From the NCBI GenBank assembly GCA_031969655.1, contig DALYJX010000017.1:1-54046 (forward strand): a stretch of 54,046 nucleotides of DNA, given 5' to 3'. A model generated the notes under the pieces. The model did not search any database and was not told where the DNA came from. It worked only from the letters and a program-made list of their open reading frames with translations. Positions 41,449-49,638 of this stretch are shown here, piece after piece; position 1 is the stretch's first letter, and each line of letters opens with the position of its first letter. The DNA is from Microseira sp003486305. Its GTDB lineage: Bacteria; Cyanobacteriota; Cyanobacteriia; Cyanobacteriales; Aerosakkonemataceae. The position numbers were made by a program, and so were the translations under genes.

Positions 41449-43992
41449 ATGAAAATGCTCCAGTCGATGACGCAGCATCTCAACCACTGGCGGCGCTATG
41501 CAAGCGCTTGCGCTTTGAAGAAAACCATCGGTGGTGCTTCGGTTTTGTCCCAACCCGTGAGTTGCTTGCTGCAAAAGAAATTGTCCGCGTTGCTACGTAC
41601 TGCAAATTGCTCTCAAACGCAACCAAAATGCCACAGATCCACTTGCGCGCGATCGCGTCAACCCTCGTCGGTGGTGTTTGTTATAGCAGTAGCTTCTCTC
41701 ACCACCGTTCTGGGCTATCGCTTCTACAACCAGCCCAAATTAGTCGTTGGAACCGTCGCCCCCCAGACAATTTTGGCTCCAGAGGACGCTACCGTCGAAG
41801 ATACTAAAACCACCGAAGCCAAACGAAAAGCCGCCCGCAGGAATTTAGCGCCCGCGTTGATGGTGGATAGAACAGTCGATGGCAAAATTTACCAACAACT
41901 TCAACAAAGTATCGATAAAATTAACTCGCTCAGGCAATTGCTGGCTCCGTTCCCCTTTGCTAATACCTCAACTCTATCGATTTCTACCCAACTTTATTTG
42001 CTCGAAACTCCAGAATGGCAATGGCGAACCGTGTTGGCAGCCCTAAACCCAGATAGGACAACCTACGAGCTATTTTCCCCTCCCCCCGTTGCGCCTTCGT
42101 CCCCTTCACCGCAACTACAACGCGCCATTACCGAACTGCAAGCTTATCAACGCAACACACCCAATTTATCCGCACTGCTGGATAAAATTACCCAGGCTCG
42201 ACAGCGTTACCAAAAGGCGCTATCACTTCTGAACCAAGAGTGTAAAGACGAGGGAATTGGGTTCTTAGTCAGTCAGCACCCGACTGGGGTCTACCTTACC
42301 ACTGCTAAGCTCGAGGACGCCGCTGCCACTTCCGACTGCGGTTATGCTCCTTTCTTAGCAGCATCGCAGTCAGACTGGCAAAAAACTCAAACGGGTATCC
42401 GCAATGCTGCCGAGTTAATTCTCACCCAAGGCATTCCCCCTGGTTTACCGACTTCCCACTTGCAAGGAACCGCGAGTATCCAGATGCATAATCAAGTCCC
42501 GCAAAGCCTACAATCTTCAGCAACGGCGTTGTTAATATCTGTCCTCCAGCCGAATTTAAAGGAAGATGCCGAACAAACTAAACTTTTGGCTCAACAAGCG
42601 GTACAAGCTGTTCCACCTGAAATTATCCAGGTGCGTCGAGGCGAAGTAATAGTCCGGGCGGGCGAGGTGATTACCCAAGAGGATTTTTTACTTTTGGATT
42701 ATTTCCAGCTCAGTCGTCGGGGGCTAAATTGGCTGGGGTTAATTGGCTTTGCTGGGGTAACTTGCTTCGGTGTTAGCGCGTTTTGGCTGGTGCAGCGGCG
42801 ATTTCATCCTGGGATGCGCCGCCGGGATTACATCATGGTGCTGCTGTTGACGCTCTCGACGCCGCTGATGGTAAGTTTGGGCTGGCGCTATACCAGCTTA
42901 CCTGCGATTGGTTTGTTGATGGGTAGCTTTTACGGTTCGGCTTTGGGCGTGACAACAGTTGCGTTGATTTCGTTATTTCTGCCCGTTTGTCTGCCGATTA
43001 GCTGGGAATATTTGGTTGCCGATGCTGTTGGCGGGCTGCTGGGTGGTTTAATCGCGGGCAGGATGCGATCGCGCGAAGAACTCGCCCTCTTAGGCGTCGC
43101 CGTCGGCTTGGCTGAAGGCGCTGTCTACCTGCTGCTTAATTTAACCCTCGGCGGCGCTTCCGGTTTGCTCTGGTATGCTTTACTCCGCAAAGCCGCTTTA
43201 TACAGTCTCACTGGTTTGGCTTGGAGTGTCGTAGCTCTAGGTATTTCCCCGTATTTAGAACACCTGTTCGACTTGGTTACCTCGATCCGCTTATCCGAAT
43301 TGGCTAACCCAAATCGACCTTTGCTCAAGCGTTTGGCAGAAGCAGCGCCGGGAACTTTCCAACATACTCTGTTTGTCGCCACTCTCGCCGAAGCTGCGGC
43401 TAAAGCTTTGGGATGCAATGTCGAACTCGTTCGCACTGGCACTTTATATCACGATATCGGCAAGTTGCACGACCCCCAAGGATTTATTGAGAATCAAATG
43501 GGCAACCCCAACAAGCACGACGCCATTAACGATCCTTGGAAGAGTGCCGAAATTATTAAAAAGCACGTCACCGAAGGCTTGGCGATGGCGCGCAAATACC
43601 GACTCCCCAAGGCAATCCAAGCTTTTATCCCCGAACACCAAGGCACGATGTTGATTGCTTATTTTCATCACAAAGCCCAGCAAGAATCCAGCGAACCCAT
43701 CCCAGAAAAAGATTTCCGCTACGATGGCCCGATTCCTCAGTCCCGCGAAACTGGTATCGTCATGTTGGCAGATTCTTGCGAGGCGGCTCTGCGAAGTCTC
43801 AAAGATGCATCTTATGAGGAGGCTTTAATTATGGTGAATAAAATTCTCAAAGCCCGCTGGCAAGATAATCAACTCGTCGATTCCGGTTTAAGACGCGAAG
43901 AAATGCCCCTAATCGCTGAAATTTTCGTCCAAGTTTGGCAACAGTTCCATCACAAACGCATCGCTTATCCCAAAATAAGCGTTAAAACTTAG
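41449..43992 (+). CDS. PgpH-type 7TM HD-domain phosphohydrolase
   Basis: About 847 residues from MKMLQSMTQHL; the frame is open 21 codons further to 41386 but related proteins begin near the chosen Met. Order: membrane segment (SSVVFVIAVASLTTVLGY), large extracytoplasmic 7TMR-HDED domain (QTILAPEDATVEDTKTTEAK onward), seven membrane segments (about 430-650), and HD domain HTLFVATLAEAAAKAL ... GTLYHDIGKLHDP with the metal His-Asp pair. PgpH of Listeria degrades c-di-AMP; cyanobacterial homologues are thought to do the same, linking osmotic or potassium status to signalling. Odd: a Cys-rich, basic stretch of about 50 residues precedes the first membrane segment. Confidence 0.9.
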   Translation: MKMLQSMTQHLNHWRRYASACALKKTIGGASVLSQPVSCLLQKKLSALLRTANCSQTQPKCHRSTCARSRQPSSVVFVIAVASLTTVLGYRFYNQPKLVVGTVAPQTILAPEDATVEDTKTTEAKRKAARRNLAPALMVDRTVDGKIYQQLQQSIDKINSLRQLLAPFPFANTSTLSISTQLYLLETPEWQWRTVLAALNPDRTTYELFSPPPVAPSSPSPQLQRAITELQAYQRNTPNLSALLDKITQARQRYQKALSLLNQECKDEGIGFLVSQHPTGVYLTTAKLEDAAATSDCGYAPFLAASQSDWQKTQTGIRNAAELILTQGIPPGLPTSHLQGTASIQMHNQVPQSLQSSATALLISVLQPNLKEDAEQTKLLAQQAVQAVPPEIIQVRRGEVIVRAGEVITQEDFLLLDYFQLSRRGLNWLGLIGFAGVTCFGVSAFWLVQRRFHPGMRRRDYIMVLLLTLSTPLMVSLGWRYTSLPAIGLLMGSFYGSALGVTTVALISLFLPVCLPISWEYLVADAVGGLLGGLIAGRMRSREELALLGVAVGLAEGAVYLLLNLTLGGASGLLWYALLRKAALYSLTGLAWSVVALGISPYLEHLFDLVTSIRLSELANPNRPLLKRLAEAAPGTFQHTLFVATLAEAAAKALGCNVELVRTGTLYHDIGKLHDPQGFIENQMGNPNKHDAINDPWKSAEIIKKHVTEGLAMARKYRLPKAIQAFIPEHQGTMLIAYFHHKAQQESSEPIPEKDFRYDGPIPQSRETGIVMLADSCEAALRSLKDASYEEALIMVNKILKARWQDNQLVDSGLRREEMPLIAEIFVQVWQQFHHKRIAYPKISVKT

Positions 43993-44158
43993 CCATTTTT
44001 GTTTAATTTATCCTCAAAAAATATGAAGGATGTATTTTTGTGGTATTATGAGTTTATTATAATAATGTAAAATATTTATATTTAAATTTTATCAATATAT
44101 TTCCATTATGAAATAAGTATAACAAAAATGGGGAGCGATCGCAACCCCCTCTCGCAAA

Positions 44159-44290
44159 ATTGCTAATTGCTAACTGTTAATTGCTAACTGTTAATTGCTA
44201 ACTGCTAATTGCTAACTGTTAATTGCTAAGAGAGCTTTTTTCTTGCGATTAGCGATTAGCCATTAGCGATTAGCCATTAGCCATTAGCTA
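44159..44290. repeat. Heptamer tandem array ending in a stop codon
   Basis: About 17 units mixing TTGCTAA, CTGTTAA and TAGCCAT/TAGCGAT types. The end at 44284-44286 is the TAA stop of the minus-strand FGE gene. The gap 43993-44283 has no other feature beyond a very A/T-rich stretch at 44040-44115. Confidence 0.85.
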
Positions 44291-45411
44291 ACAGCAACTA
44301 AACGAAAACCGCAGTTATTGACCTTGGAGATTGACTCGCTGGCGCAACGATTCGCACTGCGGCAGCTTTTGGGAGTATCGTACCAAGAACCACCGCGTAC
44401 CAGGCGATAGCGATTATTGCCATTTTTGTCCCATGCACTTCCATCAGTTGGTGCGCCGTAGTAATTATCGTGCCAAACATCGGCACACCATTCCCAAACA
44501 TTGCCGTGCATATCGTAAAGTCCAAACGCATTGGGGGGAAAACTATCGACAGGTGTAGTTTCTTGGCGATCGACTCCCTTTGGTGCAAAACCGTAGGCGG
44601 AATGTCCGTCAAAATTAGCTAATTCCCCGGTAATAGTCGCGCCAAAGTAGAAGGGAGTTGTAGTTCCGCCACGGGCGGCATATTCCCATTCGCTTTCAGA
44701 AGGTAAGCGGTAAATCTTTCCTGTTTTTTGGGAAATTCGGGCGCAAAATTCTTCTGCTTCGTGCCAAGATACCTGTTCTACGGGTTGATTTTTCCCCTTG
44801 GTATAAGATGGATTGGGATGCAAGGGTAGATTAATTTGAGGTAAAGCAGCGACAGCATTCCACTGCGCCTGTGTCACGGGATATTTACCCATAAAAAAAG
44901 GTGGCACGGTAACTGAATGCTGCGGAACTTCCGAGTTATCTCGCCCTGTTTCAGTTGGGGGAGAACCCATCATAAAATTCCCCCCAGGAATTGAAATCAT
45001 TTCCAAGAAAACACCATTCCCCAAATCTTCAATAAAGTATTCGGCGTAATCAAGGCGACTGCTGTTTATTTGTCCAAAAATATCGACTGTCACCAGATCA
45101 AAAGCAAAGATAGGGAGAATCTTATCTACCTGCTGTTTAATTCTGGGTTCCTGTCTATCTTTGAGTAAGGAATAGGCAGTATATCTCACCTGTATAGATT
45201 CATCTTGCAAAGCAGAGAGTACTAAATCTAAACCTGGATCTCCATACTTAATTGCGTCAGCAACTGCCTTGCTTCTTACTTCTACAACTGTACTGGCAAA
45301 GCGTTTCCTCGCGCCCTCAATTCCGCCTAAAACAACTGCATAAGGCGGGGGTAGGTTTTGTCCTCCCAATACGGCATCATATTCTCTGGGTTGATCGGGA
45401 TTTTCTGCCAT
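44284..45411 (-). CDS. FGE/sulfatase-modifying-factor-domain protein with N-terminal HEAT-like part
   Basis: 375 residues. Residues 5-90 (YDAVLGGQNLPPPYAVVLGG; DPGLDLVLSALQDESIQVRY) match the HEAT-like leader often found in cyanobacterial proteins of this sort. From 130 on the FGE-sulfatase domain: FLEMISIPGGNFMMGS, VEQVSWHEAEEFCARIS, RLPSESEWEYAARGG, GLYDMHGNVWEWCADV, RLVRGGSW and the end CGFRLVAVS. True formylglycine enzymes convert a sulfatase Cys; most bacterial members bind ligands or modify other targets. No sulfatase is nearby. SD GAGGTAAA is good. Stop provided by a heptamer repeat. Confidence 0.9.
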   Translation of the reverse strand: MAENPDQPREYDAVLGGQNLPPPYAVVLGGIEGARKRFASTVVEVRSKAVADAIKYGDPGLDLVLSALQDESIQVRYTAYSLLKDRQEPRIKQQVDKILPIFAFDLVTVDIFGQINSSRLDYAEYFIEDLGNGVFLEMISIPGGNFMMGSPPTETGRDNSEVPQHSVTVPPFFMGKYPVTQAQWNAVAALPQINLPLHPNPSYTKGKNQPVEQVSWHEAEEFCARISQKTGKIYRLPSESEWEYAARGGTTTPFYFGATITGELANFDGHSAYGFAPKGVDRQETTPVDSFPPNAFGLYDMHGNVWEWCADVWHDNYYGAPTDGSAWDKNGNNRYRLVRGGSWYDTPKSCRSANRCASESISKVNNCGFRLVAVS

Positions 45412-45512
45412 TGCACTTTTACCTCTAATGGTAGGGTGCGTTAGTCCGCAGAGTACCGCACCGAGAGCGATCGCTGCGTCACCAGTAATGGTAAGGTGTG
45501 TTAGGCACTTGC

Positions 45513-45543
45513 AGAAACCCGGTTTTTTGCAAAAACCGGGTTT
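45513..45543. repeat. AGAAACCCGGTTTTTTGC hairpin
   Basis: Arms GAAACCCGGTTTTT / AAAAACCGGGTTTC. A common cyanobacterial dispersed hairpin; half copies at 46366, related terminator hairpins at 28605 and 48603. It lies behind the 45564 gene and could end its transcript. Confidence 0.7.
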
Positions 45544-45563
45544 CTAGCGGCGCGTGCTAACAG

Positions 45564-45830
45564 TTATCGTCCAGATTTCCTAGTATTGGTGACAAACCGC
45601 TTGAAGTAGCGAATCAGAATCGCAATTACCTCACCCGGTTTCCCCGTCGGTTGTAGGGGACTCGATTCATCTACGTGAGCGTATCCTTTTTGATACAAGA
45701 TGTGCATCTGTTCAATCACACCTTCGCGACAACCAACGAGGATCATCCGCACTGGTTCTCGTTCGGGTAAGCTGGACTCTGGATTCGCACTTTCAGAAGC
45801 AATCGATTCACGCACGAATTCTTCAGCCAT
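45564..45830 (-). CDS. Small conserved cyanobacterial protein, second of a coupled pair
   Basis: 88 residues. N-terminal 20 residues are Ser/Glu-rich and probably disordered; the core VRMILVGCREGVIEQMHILYQKGYAHVDE with PGEVIAILIRYFKR is familiar from many cyanobacterial genomes, but no function is established. It overlaps the previous gene by eight bases and its SD (GGAGAAAA) lies in that gene's last codons, so the two are translated together. Confidence 0.75.
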   Translation of the reverse strand: MAEEFVRESIASESANPESSLPEREPVRMILVGCREGVIEQMHILYQKGYAHVDESSPLQPTGKPGEVIAILIRYFKRFVTNTRKSGR

Positions 45831-46122
45831 TGATATTTTCTCCAGTTTTGGGTTTTACGAGAAAACCCAAAAATCTAGCCACTCCGGACAAGCATGTCAA
45901 AGCAGGGTGGCTGCGGAGAATGTTAAAATTCTCTATCAGCCTCCTTACTGCTGGGCGCAGTGTGGGGGTCAAGCTATCCATTGCTGCTTCTACAGCTTTG
46001 GGTAGCGCAACTAAATTTTTGGGGACATCGGTTGCTTCGTTTGACCAAAGCAATCGATAAGTTTGACCATAGCAGTTTAGGGTGAGAGCGTCAAGATAGG
46101 GGGTGGGGATGCGATCGCGCAC
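45823..46122 (-). CDS. Small conserved cyanobacterial protein, first of a coupled pair
   Basis: 99 residues from a GTG at 46122. The core (LNCYGQTYRLLWSNE, LTPTLRPAVRRLIENFNIL, FLGFLVKP) is a recognisable but unnamed cyanobacterial family. The first 13 residues (RDRIPTPYLDA) are encoded by a string that recurs 301 bp upstream beyond a minisatellite, and a stop codon stands right before the GTG. So the native start may have been displaced by repeat expansion; a start inside the core is possible. Paired with the gene at 45564. Confidence 0.7.
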   Translation of the reverse strand: MRDRIPTPYLDALTLNCYGQTYRLLWSNEATDVPKNLVALPKAVEAAMDSLTPTLRPAVRRLIENFNILRSHPALTCLSGVARFLGFLVKPKTGENING

Positions 46123-46134
46123 CTAAACTGCTTG

Positions 46135-46336
46135 AAACTTCGAGTTTGGAACTTGGAACTTCGAGTTTGGAACTTGGAACTTCGAGTTCGGAACTTGAAA
46201 CTTCGAGTTCGGAACTTGAAACTTCGAGTTCGGAACTTGAAACTTCGAGTTTGGAACTTGAAATTTGGAGTTTGGAACTTGAAATTTGGAGTTTGGAACT
46301 TGAAATTTGGAGTTTGGAACTTGGAATTTGGAGTTG
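46135..46336. repeat. 21-bp minisatellite, about 10 copies
   Basis: Unit about GAACTTSRAACTTCGAGTTY with drift from TTCGAG to TTTGGAG across the array. Unit length 21 keeps several frames open on both strands; on the minus strand it reads as repeated PNSKFQV. Flanked by direct copies of AGCGTCAAGATAGGGGGT at 46087 and 46388. Confidence 0.92.
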
Positions 46337-46683
46337 GGAGTGCGATCGCTCAAATCTCGCACCTCAAGAAACCCGGTTTTTTGCAAAAGCGTCAAGATAG
46401 GGGGTAGGGGTGCGATTCTTGGAGCGATAGCTTAGCTTCACGCGCAGCTAGGGGTGTGCATATCGCGCGCTTAGATCCATATTCTTAACAGCAAAAATAT
46501 TAATAATGACTGATTTTTTAAGAAAAGTAAAAATATAGCCAATTCCGGTTTCGACGAACCAAAATAGGATTAACAATTTTTCCAATTTTAAGCTGGTAAA
46601 GTTTTTCGGGTGCATCGGGATTCTGAACATATACCTCCCTGGTCAAAGCTAGGGATAATGCAAATACGCAGAGAGAACAATTT
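46337..46683. other. Gap with repeat debris
   Basis: Contains a half copy of the AAACCCGGTTTTTTGC hairpin, the second AGCGTCAAGATAGGGGG string and HIP1-like sites. Two minus-strand frames (46448-46630 and 46518-46706) are not convincing; a stretch reading YVQNPDAPEKLYQLKIGKIV might be a gene fragment but no family was recognised. Confidence 0.4.
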
Positions 46684-46992
46684 ATGGTATCACAACAACG
46701 TTGCATTCATACCCTGACGCATAGCGCTAGTTCCCTCAGTTTTACCTCAGATGGAAAAACTTTAGTTAGTTTTAATCGCGACGATAAGACTGCTAAGCTG
46801 TGGGATGTTAATACTGGTGAATTGAAAAAAGATTTTACTGGCTTGAGAAGCCTTGCCTTAAGCCTTGATGGAAAAACTTTAGCTGGCAGCAACAATGACA
46901 ACACCATCAAACTTTGGGATTTAGAAAATGGCGTGTGGGGTAGGCATCCTGCCTGCCCAACCCACAACAAAGCTAAAATTATTGTGGGGTAG
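46684..46992 (+). pseudogene. WD40-repeat protein fragment cut by a dispersed repeat
   Basis: The first 84 residues hold two WD40 repeats (SLSFTSDGKTLVSFNRDDKT, AKLWDVNTGE; SLDGKTLAGSNNDNTIKLWD). After LENG the sequence enters a GTGGGGTAGGCATCCTGCC element at 46935 and stops. WD40 propellers need about seven repeats, so this cannot fold as a propeller. Start ATG intact, SD weak. Downstream sequence has no further WD40 repeats, so the rest was deleted or lies elsewhere. Confidence 0.85.
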
Positions 46993-47008
46993 GCATCCTG
47001 CCTGCCCA
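46935..47008. repeat. Pair of direct GTGGGGTAGGCATCCTGCC repeats
   Basis: Two identical 25-bp copies at 46935-46959 and 46984-47008, members of the family seen at 42, 5531, 16533 and 32113. The first copy ends the WD40 frame. Confidence 0.85.
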
Positions 47009-47035
47009 GCTTTAAATCTATTTATATTGACCTAA

Positions 47036-47854
47036 TTAACCTTTAACCCCGCTACCCGTTTCTGTCGGCACAATGTACCGCTGTACGATTAAAAATAACA
47101 GCAAAATCGGCGCAATAGAAATCACCGAACCTGCCGCAATCAAACGCCAATCTAAAACAAAAGTTCCTGCCAAAGTTGCCACACCCAAAGGCAAAGTATA
47201 ATATTCCGGACGATCAACCACAATTAAAGGCCAAAGGAAATCGCTCCAAGAACCAATAAATACAAAAATCGCCAAAGTTACCAACGCCGGACGAATTGCC
47301 GGAAGCATAACAAACCACCAAATGCCCAATTCCGAACAGCCATCCATCCTAGCAGCTTCTTCCAATTCTTTCGGCACCCCTTGAAACGCTTGTCGCAACA
47401 AAAAAATCCCAAAAGCAGAAGCAATTCCGGGAAAAATAATTCCCAGATAGCTATTTCTCAAACCCAGTTGCACCGTCAAAATATACAAAGGAATCATCAC
47501 GATTTGGAACGGAATCATGATGGTAGAAACAATACTCGTAAAAATGATATTTTTTCCTCTAAAATCCAACCTAGCCAGCGGATAAGCCGCCAGAGAACAA
47601 AATAGCAAATTTAAACCTACAGTCAGAAAGGCTACCAGAGTACTGTTAAATAAATACGTGCCAAAGGGATTAGTTTGCCAAACTTTAATAAAATTATCAA
47701 ACGTAGGTTGACTGGGTAAAAGTTGGGGCGGAAACTGGAAAATCTCTTCCGTGGGAGACTTGAAAGAAGTACTGATAAGCCAGAATAAAGGGAACAACAT
47801 TACGAGTGCGATCGCTCCCAACACCCCATAAATTAAAATACTTTTAGATTTCAT
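47036..47854 (-). CDS. Sugar ABC transporter permease (MalG/UgpE type)
   Basis: 272 residues, six membrane segments. The EAA loop EEAARMDGCSELGIWWFVMLP (about 160-180) is the contact site with the ATPase. It would form half of the membrane channel importing a sugar or glycerol-phosphate. The normal partners (binding protein, second permease, ATPase) are not next to it. Its ATG overlaps the stop of the folate ligase gene in an ATGA junction, so translation is coupled to that gene. Sugar specificity cannot be read from the permease alone. Confidence 0.92.
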   Translation of the reverse strand: MKSKSILIYGVLGAIALVMLFPLFWLISTSFKSPTEEIFQFPPQLLPSQPTFDNFIKVWQTNPFGTYLFNSTLVAFLTVGLNLLFCSLAAYPLARLDFRGKNIIFTSIVSTIMIPFQIVMIPLYILTVQLGLRNSYLGIIFPGIASAFGIFLLRQAFQGVPKELEEAARMDGCSELGIWWFVMLPAIRPALVTLAIFVFIGSWSDFLWPLIVVDRPEYYTLPLGVATLAGTFVLDWRLIAAGSVISIAPILLLFLIVQRYIVPTETGSGVKG

Positions 47855-48402
47855 TTCCTCACGAGCAAACCAGTTTCAGTACAGACACCATTTAGCCGCC
47901 TATCCCATTCATCAACGGGTAATTCAGGCAAACAAGCAAAATCAAACACAATCCCAATAGTAAACTTAGATGACCACTCTGGCGAACACAACAAGCGGTC
48001 ATAGAATCCACCACCGTAACCTAACCGATATCCGCCCACATCGCAAGCAACAGCCGGAACCAAAATTAAATCCACCTCCTTCGGCTCTAAAATCGGTGAA
48101 TTCGCTTCAGGTTCAAAAATGCCATAAGCCCCGGTTAACAGCGGTTCTCCAGGCTTCCAGCGATGCCAGACGAGAGATTTACCTTCCACACGAGGTAACC
48201 CCCATTGTTTGGATTCTGCAAACAGGGAACTCAGATCTGGTTCTTGGCGAAAACTAAAATAAGCCAGAATTGTTTTTGCTGATGAGAATAGGGGGGAAGA
48301 TTGGAGGTGGAAAGATATGCGTGAGCTTTTTTCCCGCCATTCTTCCACAGACATAGCGCGCCGTCTTTTGAGCAGCTGACTGCGTAATAATGCTTTATCC
48401 AA
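47851..48402 (-). CDS. 5-formyltetrahydrofolate cyclo-ligase
   Basis: 183 residues. ATP-dependent conversion of 5-formyl-THF to 5,10-methenyl-THF, rescuing the inhibitory folate. Motifs: K-ALLRSQLLKRRRAM at the start (folate/ATP binding), LPRVEGKSLVW, and the signature VPAVACDVGGYRLGYGGGFYDR (about 118-139). The start is a TTG at 48402, nine bases behind AAAGGAGT, a strong SD that decides it. Coupled to the downstream ABC permease by a 4-base overlap, an unusual partnership. Confidence 0.93.
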   Translation of the reverse strand: MDKALLRSQLLKRRRAMSVEEWREKSSRISFHLQSSPLFSSAKTILAYFSFRQEPDLSSLFAESKQWGLPRVEGKSLVWHRWKPGEPLLTGAYGIFEPEANSPILEPKEVDLILVPAVACDVGGYRLGYGGGFYDRLLCSPEWSSKFTIGIVFDFACLPELPVDEWDRRLNGVCTETGLLVRK

Positions 48403-48602
48403 TTAAAGGTTACTCCTTTTTTTCTTCGTTTTTGACGTCTTGACGTGTAACGTTTCTACTCGTATGGTTAATGGTGTTTACGGTGTGGGTTTAACCAGAC
48501 TGCTTTGATGCTAAGCGAATTATATTGATAAACCCGCAGATCGCGCGATGCCGATACAAGCAAACATGATATGATTGAATAAAAATTATTATAAATATAA
48601 AC

Positions 48603-48637
48603 GAAAAACCCGTTTCTTTGCAGAAAACGGGTTTTTC
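48603..48637 (-). terminator. Terminator hairpin behind fcl
   Basis: Arms GAAAAACCCGTTTC and GAAAACGGGTTTTTC around TTTGCA; 22 bp behind the fcl stop. It closes the gmd-fcl transcript. The rest of 48403-48659 shows no gene. Confidence 0.8.
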
Positions 48638-48659
48638 AAACTAACAAAATGCCTCAAAA

Positions 48660-49604
48660 TTAACTAGCGTGCTGACGATACCACTCAATAGTATTCTTCA
48701 GCCCTTCTTGGAAGCCGACTTGAGCTGTGAAACCAAACTTTTCCTTTGCCCGTTGCGTATCTAAACAACGACGGGGTTGCCCATTTGGTTTATCAGTTTC
48801 CCAGACAATTTCGCCCTCAAAACCCATCAAGTCGCAAATTGTTTCCACCAAATCTTTGATGGTAATTTCGTAACCCGTTCCCAAATTAACCGGGTCAGAT
48901 TCGTTATAAAATTGGGTAGCCATAACAATACCGCGCGCCGCGTCAGTCGAGTAAAGAAACTCGCGGCTGGGACTGCCATCGCCCCAAACAGGTAGATGCT
49001 TGTCTCCCCGCTGCTGTGCTTCGTAAACCTTGCGAATTAACGCTGGAATGACGTGAGAACTTCTGGGGTCAAAATTATCTTCAGGGCCGTATAAATTCAC
49101 CGGCAAAAGGTAAACGCCGTTAAAACCGTACTGTAGTCGGTAAGATTCGAGTTGGACTAACAAGGCTTTTTTGGCAATGCCGTAGGGGGCATTAGTTTCT
49201 TCGGGATAGCCATTCCAGAGGTCATCTTCTTTGAACGGAACCGGAGTAAATTTGGGATAAGCGCAGATAGTGCCGACGCAGACGAATTTCTGGACGCCTG
49301 CTTGATAGGCGGCGTGAATTAACTGAACGCCCATCATCAGGTTGTCGTAGAATAGTTCGGCTGGCTTTTCCCGGTTTAGACCGATACCGCCGACATGGGC
49401 TGCTAGGTGGATAATGATATCCTGTTGATCGGCGGCGCGCTGACAGGCGTCGAGACTTCGCAGATCGAAATCGCGCGATCGCACCACCGTAATCTTGTTA
49501 GGATCGGCTCCAGACGAGAGCAATTCCTTCACCACCTGGCGGCCTAAAAACCCAGCCCCACCAGTGACCAAAATCCGTTTATCTTTTAAGTCCAGTCCTG
49601 TCAT
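48660..49604 (-). CDS. fcl: GDP-L-fucose synthase
   Basis: 314 residues. Extended short-chain dehydrogenase: NADP-binding GGAGFLGRQVV (15-25), catalytic Tyr-Lys in YGIAKKA (about 142-148), and HVGGIGLNREKPAEL typical of the epimerase/reductase. It turns GDP-4-keto-6-deoxymannose, made by the upstream gmd product, into GDP-L-fucose for surface polysaccharide. It lies 34 bp behind gmd, in one operon, and is followed by a terminator. SD GAGGATCG is acceptable. Confidence 0.95.
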   Translation of the reverse strand: MTGLDLKDKRILVTGGAGFLGRQVVKELLSSGADPNKITVVRSRDFDLRSLDACQRAADQQDIIIHLAAHVGGIGLNREKPAELFYDNLMMGVQLIHAAYQAGVQKFVCVGTICAYPKFTPVPFKEDDLWNGYPEETNAPYGIAKKALLVQLESYRLQYGFNGVYLLPVNLYGPEDNFDPRSSHVIPALIRKVYEAQQRGDKHLPVWGDGSPSREFLYSTDAARGIVMATQFYNESDPVNLGTGYEITIKDLVETICDLMGFEGEIVWETDKPNGQPRRCLDTQRAKEKFGFTAQVGFQEGLKNTIEWYRQHAS

Positions 49605-49638
49605 TATCTCGATCCTCGCCTGTTGGGGCTTGATTACA

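Noticed and set aside
46135..46336. Regular repeat considered as CRISPR
   Set aside because: Units are contiguous with no unique spacers, so it is a minisatellite.
46123..46407. Open frames through the minisatellite on both strands (PNSKFQV repeats)
   Set aside because: A 21-bp unit without stops keeps frames open automatically; no start signals or conserved flanks support translation.
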